Source: Lingula anatina
Taxonomy: Eukaryota; Brachiopoda; Lingulata; Lingulida; Lingulidae
DNA: 64,000 nt
Assembly: GCF_001039355.2 (NCBI RefSeq)
Contig: NW_019775414.1
Coordinates: 310,001-374,000, forward strand
Reading direction: 5' to 3'
Numbering within the stretch: the first letter of the stretch is position 1; every line of letters starts with the position of its first letter. The notes under the pieces are model-generated. The model did not search any database and was not told where the DNA came from. It saw nothing but the letters and a program-made list of their open reading frames with translations. Shown here piece by piece: positions 13,001 through 28,600 of the stretch. The translations under genes were made by a program, and so were the position numbers.

Positions 13001-16000
13001 TCTGCAATTTTGATATATGACAATTCCATGACAACTACTGTGCTTGGTTTTATCTGTTCTAGCAAAAAATAAAAATTTGGTGAGCTATTCAGCATTTGCG
13101 GCACAAAAATGCCACTATTCTTTGTTAATGTATGAATTTTTTCTTCAAGTTCAAAAAGGACAAAGTGCGCTTAAAATGTATGCTTGAATTCTGAAGCACT
13201 CACCCTATTAATATAGTTATACAGACTGCTCCCCAGTGCCCACGTTTTCGTGTCACTGCAAGAAAGGTTTCCCATGTAAATCGAGGCACTTTTGTTTAAA
13301 GCTTCCAGTGCATTCGCAAACAGCAATCCGGCATCGTACGTCAATGCAACTCTAGTCTGAAGAAAAATAATTTAGTATGATTAACTTCCTTTAAAGATAC
13401 ATACGAACCGAGCATCGGTAGAGAGCGGATTTCCAGTAATTCATCTAAACCACTTCTACTAGTTTCTTATACGACTCAAATAAATTCGACATGCCAAGGG
13501 ATAAACTGAATAGATCACTCGATCAGCCATAAAAGAGCTTTAGACTGCTCCTTTCTTTGAATTTTTGGTCGGAAATTTAACCTACTTTCGTGACCTACTT
13601 TTCTGCCCCATTGACATACAGCATAGAATGCTAGCCGAAAAATCCGTTTAAACATCATTTTCGGGTAAAAATAAACAATACCTTTTGGTAATTCTCTTAA
13701 TTATACTACTTGGAAACTATATGCTGGCATTTGGTCGGTTTTTGTGGCAAAATTTGACTTTGTATGCATCTTTAAGCAAAACCCGTTGAAAACATTTTAC
13801 AGTTTATCGATGACTCTCTTTTTTAACCATCACTGGTTAATCTCTAGTGAAACAGTTATGATAAAAGCATGTTGGGTAAACTACGAAACTCTAGGCGTTT
13901 AAAATCGATATGAAAACATCTTAAAATGCCACCAGCTCAATTCGCAATTGAAAAAGCACTAAAATTCCATTAACTCATTAAATCTTCATCTAATCGTTCT
14001 TTTAATTAAGTTAATCTAAAGGCCAGCTGAAAAAAAAAAACATTTTTTTTTTATTTAAGTGGTTTTGTGTAACCGGCTAAACGGAAAGCTTCAATGCATG
14101 CAAAACAAGGCTTTAGCATGACATCGTCGGCCAAAGTTTAACGTTACAGTGCCGCCCGTTCAATTGATCCATGTATGTAAAATGGAAATCAAGCAGACAA
14201 AAACCGTTAGGTGAATTCGTTGACCGACTAAGTGCGCAATCCCCCGCGCTACGTTTATAAGTATGTTATATGTATTGTACTTCGGAGGCACCCGGTGCAT
14301 TCATAAGGTATGAAATCCCTGCAACACGGGACGATAACAAGTAGGCCTATTCTGCAGTCAATGCTCTCTAAAGTCAATGACCTTTCAAATGTTGCTGAAA
14401 GATAGCAGTAGGTGCATCATTAAGACAACTGAACCCTTAAGTCACTGACCTTACAAGAATTGCCACAGTATCAATAGGACTACGGATCTGGTAAGTTAGA
14501 AAATATGACACAGCACGATAATGCGGAACAGTGCTTTTACAAGTAGAACTGTAGAATCTACCATTGATTACCACCATCGGGCACTAACCTTTATAAAATT
14601 GCTCCCATTTAACACGGTTTTATTAGTTTTCCTCTCCCAACTTCGCATATCCTTCAATACTTCCTGTACTGACGCGTTCCCCTTCTTCACCAGTCTTATT
14701 ACGGTCAAATTAAGATGATTGTGCTTGTAATCGTCCATTGGAATTGCTTCTGTGTCCTTAAAGAAAAATTAACTTACGGTTTCAACCATGCAGTATAGTA
14801 AGCAGGATGGCTTTTGGTTGTTCACGGGTGCATATGGCAATCCAAAAAATAAACAGATTTTTAATTTCGGTTGACGCTTTTGATGATGCTTGTAAAATGA
14901 TGGCTACATGAATATATGTACATTATCTTTCTCCTAAATTTTATTTCCGATTTTTTTCTCGACCGAAGGAAGGAACAAAAATTTTGTTTTTATCTCCTTA
15001 TCAACTTAACGCAATTGTTGTTTCATCATCTGATCCAGTTATAGTAATGTTAAGATTGGCAAATGCACAAAGTGCCCACTAGTGAAAAAATGTAGGTAAT
15101 GTATTTACTTACCGGGTTTGCAAGGATAAAATGATGCAGTCCGTCTATTATACCTTCTTGTAATGCCTGAAAATTAGCAAGGAAAGATTTACTGGCATGA
15201 CCACACACGTGGTGAATATTTTCTACAGAAAAACTTAAGAAATAATTACAATCTTAAAAAATAAAACGATGTACTGTCAAAACGTACACAGTTCAGAGAT
15301 CTCTGGCATTCGTCTGTCGTACATTAAAAATATGATCGACAACTAGAAAAATAATATCAACATAAATTGGATCATTAAAAGATTTTTTATGGTACATAGA
15401 GAACGAGAAACGTGTAAAGACATCATACGGACTTTAAAATATTAAGTTCGAACTATGATAAAAACTACAAATGTAATTTTGAAATCAACTGTATTAAATG
15501 ATCATTTCTTTTGCTGTCTTAAATCAACGATTTTTCATTCAAAACCACCTCCTCTAATGTCTCAAAGGTCTGTTGCACGATTCATTTTGTAATTCAATTA
15601 CTTCTTGAGCTAAATCATATTTTCCCGAGAGTCATGTTAAGAGTCAAGCCAATTAAAGAAAAAGTGCACGCGGCCCTTCAATGTATTACATACAAAACTT
15701 TGGCTTTCAGGTCAATGAAGAATTTGTTGGTAAGTACAATGTACCAGGAAATAATGGCGTTCTAAGGGCAAATTCATCGACTTGTATACTGACTGAGATT
15801 TTCGGCTAGAATTACTGCTGCTTACGTATCTAAGCATCATTTGCGTGGTTTCAACATCTAGATCAACAAACACATGCTTGTGCTCTTTTCTGTCTGGGTT
15901 TTTCAGTGACTTCACAATTTCTCTCATATTGGACCTTGTTGCGTGGCGTAAGATGATACTTGGTCTTCGCAGTAAATTAGTTCCATAAATTGATTGTAGT

Positions 16001-16529
16001 AATAATAACCCTGCAACAATAAAACACATGCAGTATACTCCCTGTGCCTAGCGCTTCATTAAACACAGATACAAGCGTATTGAAAAGATGTAAAGAAGCA
16101 GAAGGCCATGGGAGGTCGGAAAATATTATAAGTATTAAGTATTCTTTTACAAGGCGTGGCAAAGGCACGATGCATGTCTCTGGAACCTTTCGGGTTTGTT
16201 TCAATTTGATTCCAATCAAATCAAACACGCGAATGCCAAATGTGTATAAACGAAATCGCATATTTCTCATCTTCTGGTGTCATAGCCCGGTAATAATAGA
16301 AGGGGAGCAGCAAACATGGTAAGGATGGTAACATATACCAAACTGAGTGAAAATATGGTTCCTCCAAATCTGAAAAATTGCTTAACTGCTTCAATACATC
16401 AAGAACACGATTAATTTTCCTTAATGAAAGCCTTCCAATTTTAAATATTCAATGAAAGATAAAACACCTGATCAGCGTTTGTGATGTTGTAACATTATAT
16501 ACACTGTATATAGATATGCACCCTTACAA

Positions 16530-16560
<31 letters not shown>

Positions 16561-19500
16561 AATAAAATAAAATAAAAAACACTTACTTTCGTGATCACCG
16601 TAAAGTATAACAAAATCTTTCCACTGATAGTACTCAAGGATATCATGGTACAAACTGTTCAGTACAGAGAGGTCAGGGTGGATATTTATCGAAGATGGGA
16701 CACGGTTTTGCTGAAATACATTGGGTCCGATCTCGAAGTGCGGGATGTCTAAGGCGTTGCAGATGGAGCTGACGTGAGAGGAGAGGTAGGGGTCGTCGGG
16801 TCCCATGACACTTGCCACGCCACGGCCGATCTGGTAACATGCTGAAATACAAAAAGAGAGTGTTGTGACGTCATTTAGAACTGAACCAGTCTAAGGGACA
16901 GTGTGACAGGAGTGTTTTGGCTACTCCCTAACCTGAACCAATTAAATGGGACCCCGGACTTCAATTTCTTTGATTTCTGTTAATGTTTCACGCCATGTTG
17001 ACAGGTTAGGCAGCTACTATTCCATTTTAGGTACTTACACCCCATTTCCATAGATTTTTAGATCGATCTATCCCTGTGGGGAGTCTCACTAGATTACTGT
17101 CAGCTTGGCCGGCTTAAGCGTCTGTCCCGCCTACTAAAAGCTGTAAGGTGGTAATTAACTATGGTGTCCGCTCGGCTAACTGCAATTTAGCCTGAACCCC
17201 CAGGGAGTTAGGTCGATCTAAAACTTAATCCTTAGATCGATCAAAATTTCTGGGAAAGCACCCATAGATACATCAAGCAAACGTAACTCTGGCTATACTA
17301 GGTATCATGCAATGTTTTTTTTCCACCGGATAGAGCATCATTTATGTACGTGCCTTAAAGTACGTAATGAAACAATGGGATTAAATAAATCAGTACTTTA
17401 TTGTTGTTAAGTCTGTAGCCGTTGAAGATCAAATCAGTCTTTATGATAAAACCCATGCCGCCCGAGGAACTTCTCCTGCAGACGCCCTGAGTATAACAAA
17501 TGTGTTAAACAATGTCAAAAAATAAAGAAAAAGGAATACGCCCTTTAACAAAGAAAATTACCCCCCTCCCCCCGTGCCTAGTTTTTTTTTTTCTTTTTTT
17601 TTAGCCCCTTAAGTAAGACTTCCATAAGCACCTGTTTAATCTATTATATTATCTGGAGGTCAACTAACTGGACATCTTTGGTCATAATTACTGGTGCTTA
17701 ATCAAAAATTCACCGTGGCCCACAGCAAGACAGCAGCTTGATTAAAAGTCAATGCTTAATTGGCTGTCCGCAGACTGACCGCCACTGCGCACGTGTCGAC
17801 TGGACAAGTGAGATTCTCTCTTCGAACTAGAAAAATACCTTTGGGGATACGCACACCCAGTGTTAATTGCAGCATTGTATAACCCTCTCCGGGTTAATGG
17901 TTTAAAAACATAGTATGTATAATTGAATGAAGAGCCTGGTATTACCCAGATGTGAAGATTGTAATGTTTTAAGAGTACTGCATCAATGCCAAATATTCGC
18001 CTAAACTTAATTTAAGAAATGTAAGATTCATTATGACTTGTTTCTCTTATGAAGATCGGATATGGTTGTTATAGGGGCCTATATGTTGGATACAGCAAAT
18101 GTAACAGCAAATAACGACATTGATGTGTTTGGGGTTTTCAATTTGAAGATATTCCCAAAACAGCCACGTGCAGTTGCAATAATTATACATTTTGTGTGGA
18201 GGCTATATCCATTATTACATTTTGCCTTCTAATTTCAATAAAAATTGGACGGGATTGGTAGGGATATATTTCGTAGGATTAGCATGTCAAATCGGGGCTG
18301 TATATTCTGATAAAACTTATAAATGCTCGTTGAAACATGATGGTGAAACACTGGGATAAATGAAAGCTCCCATATGGATCGTCTGCAAACTTCATGAGGA
18401 TATATTTTACATAACATACCATTAAAATGGAATTCATATTGTTGAGGAATCACAGTCAGATCAGATGAACATAAACAACAACATACTCCATATCACCCCA
18501 AAAAATTCAAAACAAATAAAGCTTAAGTCTTAAAAAAAGACAGCAGGTAGAAAAAAAATGACGTTTCCATTTAGAACTTATTTCCTTTTCAATTACATTA
18601 TGCTATACGAACGTGTTATATTGTACAACAGATACCAAACTCAAGCCTACACAAACAACAAAATATCATCAGAAATACGAAAAATTAACAGTACGACTCT
18701 TTTATCAAGAAAAGATGTACAGGAATAAGGATTCGAAATTGATCGTTCGTGTGTTAATCACCATCACTTTTTGCCCGTCCAAGAACAAAGCCATCTTAAC
18801 ACTTCCAAATGCTGTGGCTACGCTGGGCCCAAAGCCTCACAACATTCAAACAACGCTTCATCTGATCCCACACGTGTCTTGTTTGTACTTATACCCTATT
18901 ATGTTGCAAGACGGTAGGTCTATTGGTAATATTGGAAATTCTTTATCCCAACACCAGGTAGAATAAAACACCTGTGTATTACGGAAACACCTTGAGGCTA
19001 GAAACTTTTTACAGATGTGATAACAGCAGAGATTGCATTAAGTTTCAGACTTAATCGATTGCCGCTATGAAGAGCACCCCCCTTTTAAACGTTAAACCTC
19101 AGCATTTGAACTCCGTAATTTTAAAAGCAGATGAATGGCACGGCAGTTTAAAAGCCGATTTACTGAAAAGACAGCGATCCAATCGATTTTGTATTCATTG
19201 TCCTTAATAACAAGTCATTTGAGGCAAATCTCGTAAACATTCAAAGTGACAAGAAATCCGGCAACCAGTGACCAAATCACCCAGCGCACAAAAATCTTTC
19301 TCTGAGCGCTTGGCACCAGTTGCATACGGGCGGGGATCTGCCATCACTTAATTAGAAGTCCTCACAAGAGCCAAACGCTTTAGAAAGTTTATTCCGTGAA
19401 TAAATGATCATGAATGAAAGAATGATAACCTTCGTCAGCCAGCAAATAGTTCACTCAGCAGTAAATCCGACTGCAGTTCGTATCTGTGTTAAGTTTCCTA

Positions 19501-22500
19501 GGCATTTTTAAGTCATTTCTTTTTACCTGACAACATTTTTTTAGATTATGGAAATATATTTGCACAATGTAGGGCAATTTATTGACTGTTCACGAAACCA
19601 TTATTTTTGTGGTGTACAATGTATATAAATACGATAAATCATTCTATTCCGTTTTTCTACACAGATACAAGATAGCGAATAAAAAGATGGCAACTGCCAT
19701 TTTTCGTACATGTACATCAATGTCTGATCATTTCAGCTTGTGGGATTGTGTGTTTTAATATAGGCCTACGATATCAACAAGTTGATTTTCGTTTTTCCAT
19801 CTTTGGAAAGAGGATGGGCTGTTTCAGGAGTAAATTTAGTTACACAGAGGTGTAATTTTAGTTTGTTTGTCTTTCTGTCTGTTTTTGTTTGTTTGATTGA
19901 TTTTCTCCTTGCCTGCCTACATGTGTGGTTGTGTATCTTCTTGGGCGCTTCGTGGTCGTATTTTTTTGCTATCTGTGGGTTTGTGAACTTTAACGTAACC
20001 ATTAAGGTCAAATTGGCAATCACAGATAACATCCTCACAAATCGTCACATTTACAGAGAAACCATCTATGGTTGTCAATAAGGATCTCAACGTACTCTCT
20101 GGCCACAGGGTGCGTTAGTGGTCGGTTACAAAATTATTGTATTACCAATACTTTAAATTTGTTTACTATTTTAGAAGCCCCTGATATCACAGTGTAACCT
20201 CAACACACCTCTTAACGTATTGGTATTAACAAACACCTACGTATAGTTACAGCAGACCAGAGGTCGTGCATGGACACACGCGTATAAGTCTGCCGAATAC
20301 TTTTAATCTTGTCTAATTCAAAAAAGAAGCTTCCAGTATCAGACGGTTTGATTTGGATACAAATACGTCTCTGAGATTTGTTTTCCAACCGTGAAACACA
20401 ATATTTGTTCAGATTACTTGACCATCAGGAGGTCTGGGAGCCAACCGGCATATTTCAATCAACTGCAGTTGAAACCTGTGATATTTTTCAGACAAAAAGA
20501 TATTTGCACGGTTGGATATGGGGGTTTAAAAGATGTTTTTCTATACAGAGGTAAAGATAAGGTTTGAGTACACGTGCACGTGGTAGAATGTGTGGTAATG
20601 GAGGTTGGAAATTTGTTGTCTGAAGCGTGCTCTACTGAAGATACAAAATGTGTACATGTATATCTAGAGGCGGGGGCATAATATACAAAGTATAGTATAT
20701 ACTAAAGTACCCTACTGTTGTTGCTTTAATATTTTCTAAAACATATTATTATATGTCTTAAATGAACTTTAAAGGGTCATCATTATTTTGATTCAGATAT
20801 ATCCGCTCACAATAAACCGGTTTGAAATCAGTATATTCCCACCCAATGGGTGTAAATGAAGGGATTCCGTCCATCTGTTACATGCAGCTGCTTGTATCAA
20901 ATGCACACCTGTAATTATGGTTACCGTCAATACATTCTAATGCGGTTCGTCTGGGATCCATGTGATGTTTCCCGTCACACGTAACTTTACTGTATCTATA
21001 TTTGTGAAGCGGTTTGAGTAAAAAATGCATTAAACAAATACCCATATGCTATCTTCATTAAGAGATGAGCATTAAGAGACTAATACGCTTATCAATGCAT
21101 CAGTTTCACCTGCATCTTTAATTTAGGAGGGTTTAAATGGAGAAGAATTGAAAATTGATCTAATTGGACATGCATATCCCGCTTATTCTGTCCGATGTCT
21201 ATGGAAGATCTCCGAACTTTAATAAAGTGACGCTATACTTCACAAGTAAACAGGTAGGTTTGTCATTAAAATACACAGAAGCAAGCTAAATCCGTGTTCT
21301 GGTCGGTTTTAGAACAAACAAAAAAAAATACAACATTTTTCTCACTTTGGAACCAAACGCTTGGTTGCAATCACCATTTTGATGACCCGCTATTTTACCG
21401 TTTAGCATTACTGGCAGATCATGTAGGTTAGAGGCTCAGGATGTTACGTCAAAGCGGGTATTGCAACTACCCTTTTTATAGATGGGGCTAAAGTAGCTTT
21501 GTTAAATTTAGTTCGATCTAAATGCAACTGAGAAATGCTTTCAGTGATATGATTAAGAATAGAAAGTTAAATTAAGTAAATAGAGGGATAAATAATTATG
21601 TTTCTGTCAAAATCAATGCTGTTTGAACCTAAATTGGTCTAATTATGATCAAAAATTGGATTTTCTATCAGGACATGCGACTCCCATTGGCGATAAATAT
21701 ACTTTCACACTTAATTCTATCTGAATCGGAGTTTCCAGTTACGCCTACGTTTACCACGTACTAAAACACTACAAGCTCAGAAGGGACTTGGGCTGCCCAT
21801 GCACTCATTGTCGTAATGGAGAGAGCGGAAGCAGACTGCCATAAAACGCAACAGGAGTGATGTCAGCTCGACGTGGCTTATCATCACGATGGTCTCTCTC
21901 CATTAAAATCACACTTCAATGTTTTTGAAAAATTTAAGGCATTCATCGAAATCATTAACCGAAGAAAAAAGTCAGCGTGTCGTTTACCCCAGTATCTTTT
22001 TTTTTTAAGTGTAAAGTCCATATGTCAAATAGACATATATAACATACCATGTACATACATCCATACATATACGTGTACTATTTTTGATGGGTCCAAGATT
22101 GAATCCAGGAATCAGAAAATTAAGCAATGCCATTCCTTTATAGAAAACACAGGTAGCAGTCAGTCTAAAACACCCCTTCGTAAAACAAACCGCCACTCAC
22201 CTTTTTTGGATGCATCAAAGCTATTGTGAGGTTTGAGACGCTGGACATCCAGTCGGAGTTTTATACCGCGTAGGCATCCGTTGTCTTTGTTAATTCTACT
22301 CACTAAATACTTCAGGGCATTTTCGGCCATTTTACTTTCATCATCTCTACCAAATAGGCCGCCTGAAAAGAAAAAAATATTTACAAAGGGTGGGGGGTTT
22401 GTATAATCTTTTCAACTTTAATAAAAAGCAACAACAAAAACAATTATGCCCTTGCTGTACGTTCCACGCTGATTTGTTTCTGCCTACTTGTACTTCTACT

Positions 22501-22590
22501 CATATTTTTGTCTATGGTGCACACCAATACCAGTATGCAAAAAAAAAAAAAAAAAAAAGACAGGTGTACTTGACTAAGAACAACGGAAAA

Positions 22591-22630
<40 letters not shown>

Positions 22631-25600
22631 GCGGATCCAGGACCCCCCTCCCCCCTCCAAACTAAATCCGCTACTGCACACACACACACACACAAAACCA
22701 CGCACAAGAACCGAGATTATACAGTACATTATCATATACACAGCAGGATAGTGTAAAGGCTACTGATTAAGTATGACGCCACAAGTCAATCCTATCGAGA
22801 AATTAAATACAATCTAGAACCCACCAAACATATGTTTGGAGGGTCCTAATCTTATATCATGCGACAGTCCCTATGTCGCATATGTTCTTCAACTGTTACA
22901 ATGTCAATGGAAATGTACATGTACTGTCTTTGTGTTTATTCAGCAGGGCAGAATCACTACCAGCACCATGCGCCCCGTTACATATTTAAAAAGCCCCATG
23001 GCTGTATACTTCAGGGCATTCTTCTACTTTTTTGTTCATTAAAATCAGTATGTTCTCCTAAAACTTTGTTCTTTTAAATATCTAAAATATCATATCACAA
23101 TTCATATGAAACAATCCCCCTTTTTATATATATTTTACCTGCCTATACATCCCTCCCAGTTAATCCAGCCCTGTGATTGGTGCATATTCATTGCTGCTTT
23201 TACCACTACAATGCTTTGCCGTCATTAATTGTCTCTGCAGAAGCTCAAAATATAGAAACTACATGATTTTATTCCCAACACGACATTCACTCACAAAAAA
23301 TAGACACAAACCACGTCTCGCTATCTTGTGTCATGCCATTTGTATTGATCTCAGAACCGAATGTCACGACTCGAAGTTGTGTCATGTTTCTAATGTAATT
23401 AGGAGATTCTATAACTTGTCTCATCCTATTTATAAAACATTTGTCACGAACAACATTAACATGGACTGACTAGTGCCACATCAATTAAAGTTTTGATGCA
23501 TTCCAAGATTGGTATTTTGCCTGATTAGTTATGACTGCAAGTCCCATTAGATTCTTTGGCGCCAATCTGTTGCGTAATGTCATCTCTTAATCCACGTTCT
23601 CTCTGGTCTTGGTTGTGAGAATGGGAAGCTATTGCTATAAGTTAGATCCACTGACATCTACATAACTATCAATTATTATTATTATTAATACGTAAGAGCA
23701 TTAGTAACCAGGTCGAAAGATGAGTTAAGGCATTTTAATTTAAAATTCTATTTAATTTATTATTGTTGCTTGGTGGCTCTTTGTCAGTTGCGACAGAACT
23801 TGGTCCACGTTTGTCTCAATGTTACCAAGTACCGTGGACAGACTTGTGAACTTGTAACTTGCCATGTGATTAGGTCAGATTAAGTATGCAATAACTGAAA
23901 TAAATGCAAAACACATTTCACGAGTTAGCCAAGGCCAAGGTCTTGTGCAGATTACCTTCTCAAAATACTCTTTAAATTAACACCTGCATTCTTGGCACAT
24001 CTGTGTGTTTACCAGATGCAACATTTTTTTTTCTGAATCAGAGATATGTCAACTCCAAAAATCCTTCTCTCCCAAATATGTGCATTTTGACAAGGGTTAT
24101 AGCTTATGCAAGATCTCTGACGAAACTGCACACTGGAAAACGTCATTCTTGCAAATGATACAGCCCGTTGACTGACAATGCGGCTTCTTTTGAAAACAAC
24201 GCATTTGTACTTACTTTTTAAAGAAAGATATGGATTTGACACAAGGACTTTTGCTTGGCTAGAATTCAACACATTCCTTTTGTCATTAACCTTACTCAAA
24301 TTCATGCCCAAAACGAAAAAAATATCGTAAGAAAAGTTTCAGATTTAACTAGCCAAAACAGAGTTGGCGTTATTGGGAGTCGCGCCATATAATGCCTTTG
24401 CTTGAAATTTAATATGTATGATTATGTAGGACAAGACTTAAAACTGTAATAACCTTAAACTTTCAACAACATGTTAAACATGCTTCACGTTTCCATAATT
24501 GTGATAGGTAAAAGGCTTCTCTTTGCACTGTTCTCGGTATTCCAATAACGCCTTCCTCGTCTACACACTGTCTACACGCAAGGCACGTATTCTGACAATA
24601 GGTCCATTGCCTAATGTATATCTAGGAGGTAATAAACGTTCATTATATAGAATGAGAAAGCAAATCGACCATGGAGATCGGTGGATTATAATGCACTTAA
24701 GGAATTGTTCTTACTGTGTGAGTGACTTTGCGTCGAATCAATAAAACACCAACAAAACATCAATTAACTAATTAGAATAATTAGGACAGAACTTCCTTTA
24801 CAAAAGTTTTTATGTCCACTGCCGCTGCCAATCGGTAACTACTTTCTCTTTGCTACAGCTTGGACAAATATATTCGTCTACGACTACAGTAACACTCCTG
24901 TTCATAGCACAAATGAAATGTGGTTTTCGTACAACAGTGACTGGGACACCAGTCCTCAAAGGTTGATACTTTGTGGGTAACAGACTCCTAGGAAACACTA
25001 TTTAAGGGTGTTGTTGGCCTTTGCCACCCCCCCCCCTCATTTACTGCTTTATAAAATCTACATTCTTTTGGATAATAGATAAATCTTCAGTGTTCAGTGA
25101 GTTTTATTAACATTTCCAAACATGTCGAGTAACGTCATAATTGCGATTTTTGGGTAAATAATGAAAAATCGGTTTTTAAAATTACCTGAGCAACCACGAA
25201 CAACGTTTCAATCCTGCGAGCGATCTTTCTCAAAAGCCTTAGATCAGATTTTATCGTTAATAAAGCAAAATAATGCCTTTGTTTAATACAAATCTGCCAT
25301 TCTGCCATTAGGGGCTCATAACTCCATAACAAAAACATTTAAACCAAAATAACGGCACGAGATTGTACCCCATACACTCGTGGTCAACTACGACGATTTT
25401 CGTGACAAATCTTGTTCAGGGATGAAGCTAAGCCCCATGCCGTTTGCTATCTCACCTTAAAATATAAAGGTGTTACACTGACGATTAAAGCTTTGAGTAG
25501 CCTATGCTTTTACATTGCAGCGAGAAATATAAACGTTCATTTTATATTTTCGAGAGGAATTTTATTGTTTTAAATCAGCACAAAGATATATCCATTATTG

Positions 25601-28600
25601 AATAATTAGATGCAGGAAAAATGTCGTTTTCGGCATCTGGATGATAATTAAAGCTTACAATACCCTTATGGAGTTTAATCACGCTTTTGAAACTTTCAAT
25701 TGTAAACTCAATTGTGCAGAAAGTGGGTGGACATAATTGATATCTTAAGATAATAATCCCACTCGAAGATGAAGAGGTTTTAAACGTTGATCAAATGGAA
25801 AGGCAACAATCGATTTTCAGACACTTCACCAGTGACCCCACCCCCACCCATTTGTTTGAGGCGACACTGTCTTGTTTGTACGAGTGTCATTAAATAAGTC
25901 AACGGTAAGTATATCACTGTGTTATCTGGACCAAAGCATAGCATGTCACATACTCAGAGCGGCCATAAGAGGCTTCGTAGCGTATCGTTAATCAATGGAT
26001 ACATAAAAATGATAGGTACTAATTATTCCATGACATGACCATAATTTTGACCAGAGGGGAAACACGAAACATTGTTACAAAGTATAACATGGGATTATTT
26101 TGTCATGAAAGGCCTACTTATTTATCCCAGAATTAGACAGCGTCATTAAAATGATGGTTCAGTCAAACAAATGCCTTTATCTATATGATAAGCCAATCCA
26201 TAGCGATAAAATACATAATGGACTTGCATCAACTAGATATTTACAATTTAGCGAAGGACAGAAGTAACTTTTAGGGTTTGTTCCTTGAAGAGCTTTAATA
26301 TCCCACAATGCAGTCCATCGTAGAGTAGCAAAGGAATTTGGAAGTGCGCTTTTTGGAATGAACAAAATGGCGAAATTGATTGAAATTGTTTTAATTCTTT
26401 TTTCTAACATATACACTTACCAATATTCATTCAATATATATATATATTTATAAAACTTCAAGCCGATTTATACATCCGTGTGCTCGTCACTCCGACATAA
26501 TTAACATGAACAACCATAATATTTAATTTATGGGAACAATCGTTACAGTGTAAATGAAAAAATACAAAATCGGTAGAAAATACTTGTAGGTATGTGTAAG
26601 TGACTAAAATATTTCCCTGGAGCTTTCTTTGCAAGTTCATCTCGGTCACTGTCACTTGCTCCCACTCAAGATTTCTGTTTATACGGTTGATTTCTAAGGA
26701 TGCAACTCAACGAAAACCTTGCTTAAGCCCACTGCAAGACGTCAGCAATGCGAAGATTCCTCATTTAAGACCCCGTCTCGAGTGAATAGGGTTCAGTATC
26801 CAATTTCACTCAACCACTTTTTTCGTAATACATTTACAAATAATGCACTAGAGTAACACCATTATAAAATCGTTCCAACAGAAACACCTTTCCAAGAAAA
26901 TAATGACAATTTCACAAGTTGAAGTTGATGGAGGAGACACTGAACTTATTTTGGACTTTTAAGGCGAACAAAGTGCTGCCCCTTTGGAATTCACGGCAGT
27001 GTATATTTGCCTTTCAGAAATGAAACTGTAATAATGTAATATTCGTGTTATCTCCTTGATTGGCATTTTGTGTAATCTTTTTCCCCAAGACGCACATCAC
27101 ACCAAGATATTTCCGAAATAGACGCCAGACGTTGTCAAACAATCGCATTCATGGAAAAAACAATCGGTCTCTTTTTAACACAATCGACCTGACATGTTTG
27201 ACGTATGACCAATTATATTTGAGTAGTCTCGACGGGTTACAAATTATACCATAATTATTTTTTTCGAATTATCAGCATGTTACGCACAGGCCGTTCCATG
27301 CACAATGACGTTCATAAGGGATTTCTATATATACATTCAGTAATTCCTCAATTGATGTCAATATTTTGGGTTTAAAGGTTCGTTTCCAGAGAAGATGAGG
27401 GGTAAAAACTAAATATGGTAAGTCTCAACAGGCCGTTTGATCACGATTAGTTTACCATTGGGAGAAATTCTAATCCCACTGTTGATTCGCCCGCTGCCAG
27501 GTAAGCTGTTAGATAGATTGTCCCTTTTCGGTGTACTTATCGTAATCAGCCGGTTCTGCTCAGAGGGGTTCAATTCAGTACGGCCAATCCATGTTGAGTG
27601 GAAACAGGTCAGATTGGAATTTGCATAAAAGGCAAAAGGCATAGGTCACAAATATATCAAAAACAGTAGGATTTTGGATCTAAAAATGCCAATAGCAGCG
27701 TTCTGGTAATTTTTCTGTCTATTATCAGAATGCACAATCCAATCGTTACAGACTTCCTTAATGTAGCGGTCAGAATCGACATGAATTTGGTCCGGCGTAA
27801 TTTTTCAAACAAATGCCTGCTCTCCCTTTAGACATGCCCCAAAATAGCCTTGCCTTGAAGCAGACTTCTAACTAGACGTCTAATTGGTCCTGGAGCAAGA
27901 CCACTCGCTTGCAATCACACAACTGATCACGGCAAGACTTAATGTTGGTTCTTGTGGAAGTCTTTGCGATGTCAAGTCGTAGTCGGTCGAACCTGATTTA
28001 ATTGCCCGTCTCTCAGAATAACTGGGCCATAATAGGCCGCATTAAGAACAGAAGTTGAGCCGCAGACAGACAGATCCGCGGATCCAATACGGCCGGCCTA
28101 CTTGAAACCTCACCGCCTCAACATCAATCTATTTAGTGTCTATTAGGGGATTATGCAAGAAAGCTTTCAAGTGGGTCGGCCTTATTTGTTCTGAATGCGC
28201 CCAAAGTCAGATAACCAAACGATACGTTGTCAACTTGTCAGTCATGATGAGCCTACATACCCTTCCATACTGACGTAATGCCCAAGTGGTATGATAAATT
28301 CTATAAAGACAAGTCAAAGCACATGGATAGATTGGGTATGCCTATTTCAAGCTAAATTCCTGTGTACAGATATTTTAATCACCACAGACGTATCTGACAG
28401 TTCTGGAAACATAAGTGTTTTTTTTTTATACATCTTGGGTTCTAATAAAAACGACACTTTATTTCGATGTGTTGACTGTTTTCATTTTGTAAGGTTTGCG
28501 ATGATCTGTGTTGTGAACTTGGCAACCATTGACAGAAACACATGCACACTGTAAAGTTGAACCACAAAGCTCGTTCTGCTCCTGAATGAAACAGTGCAGT

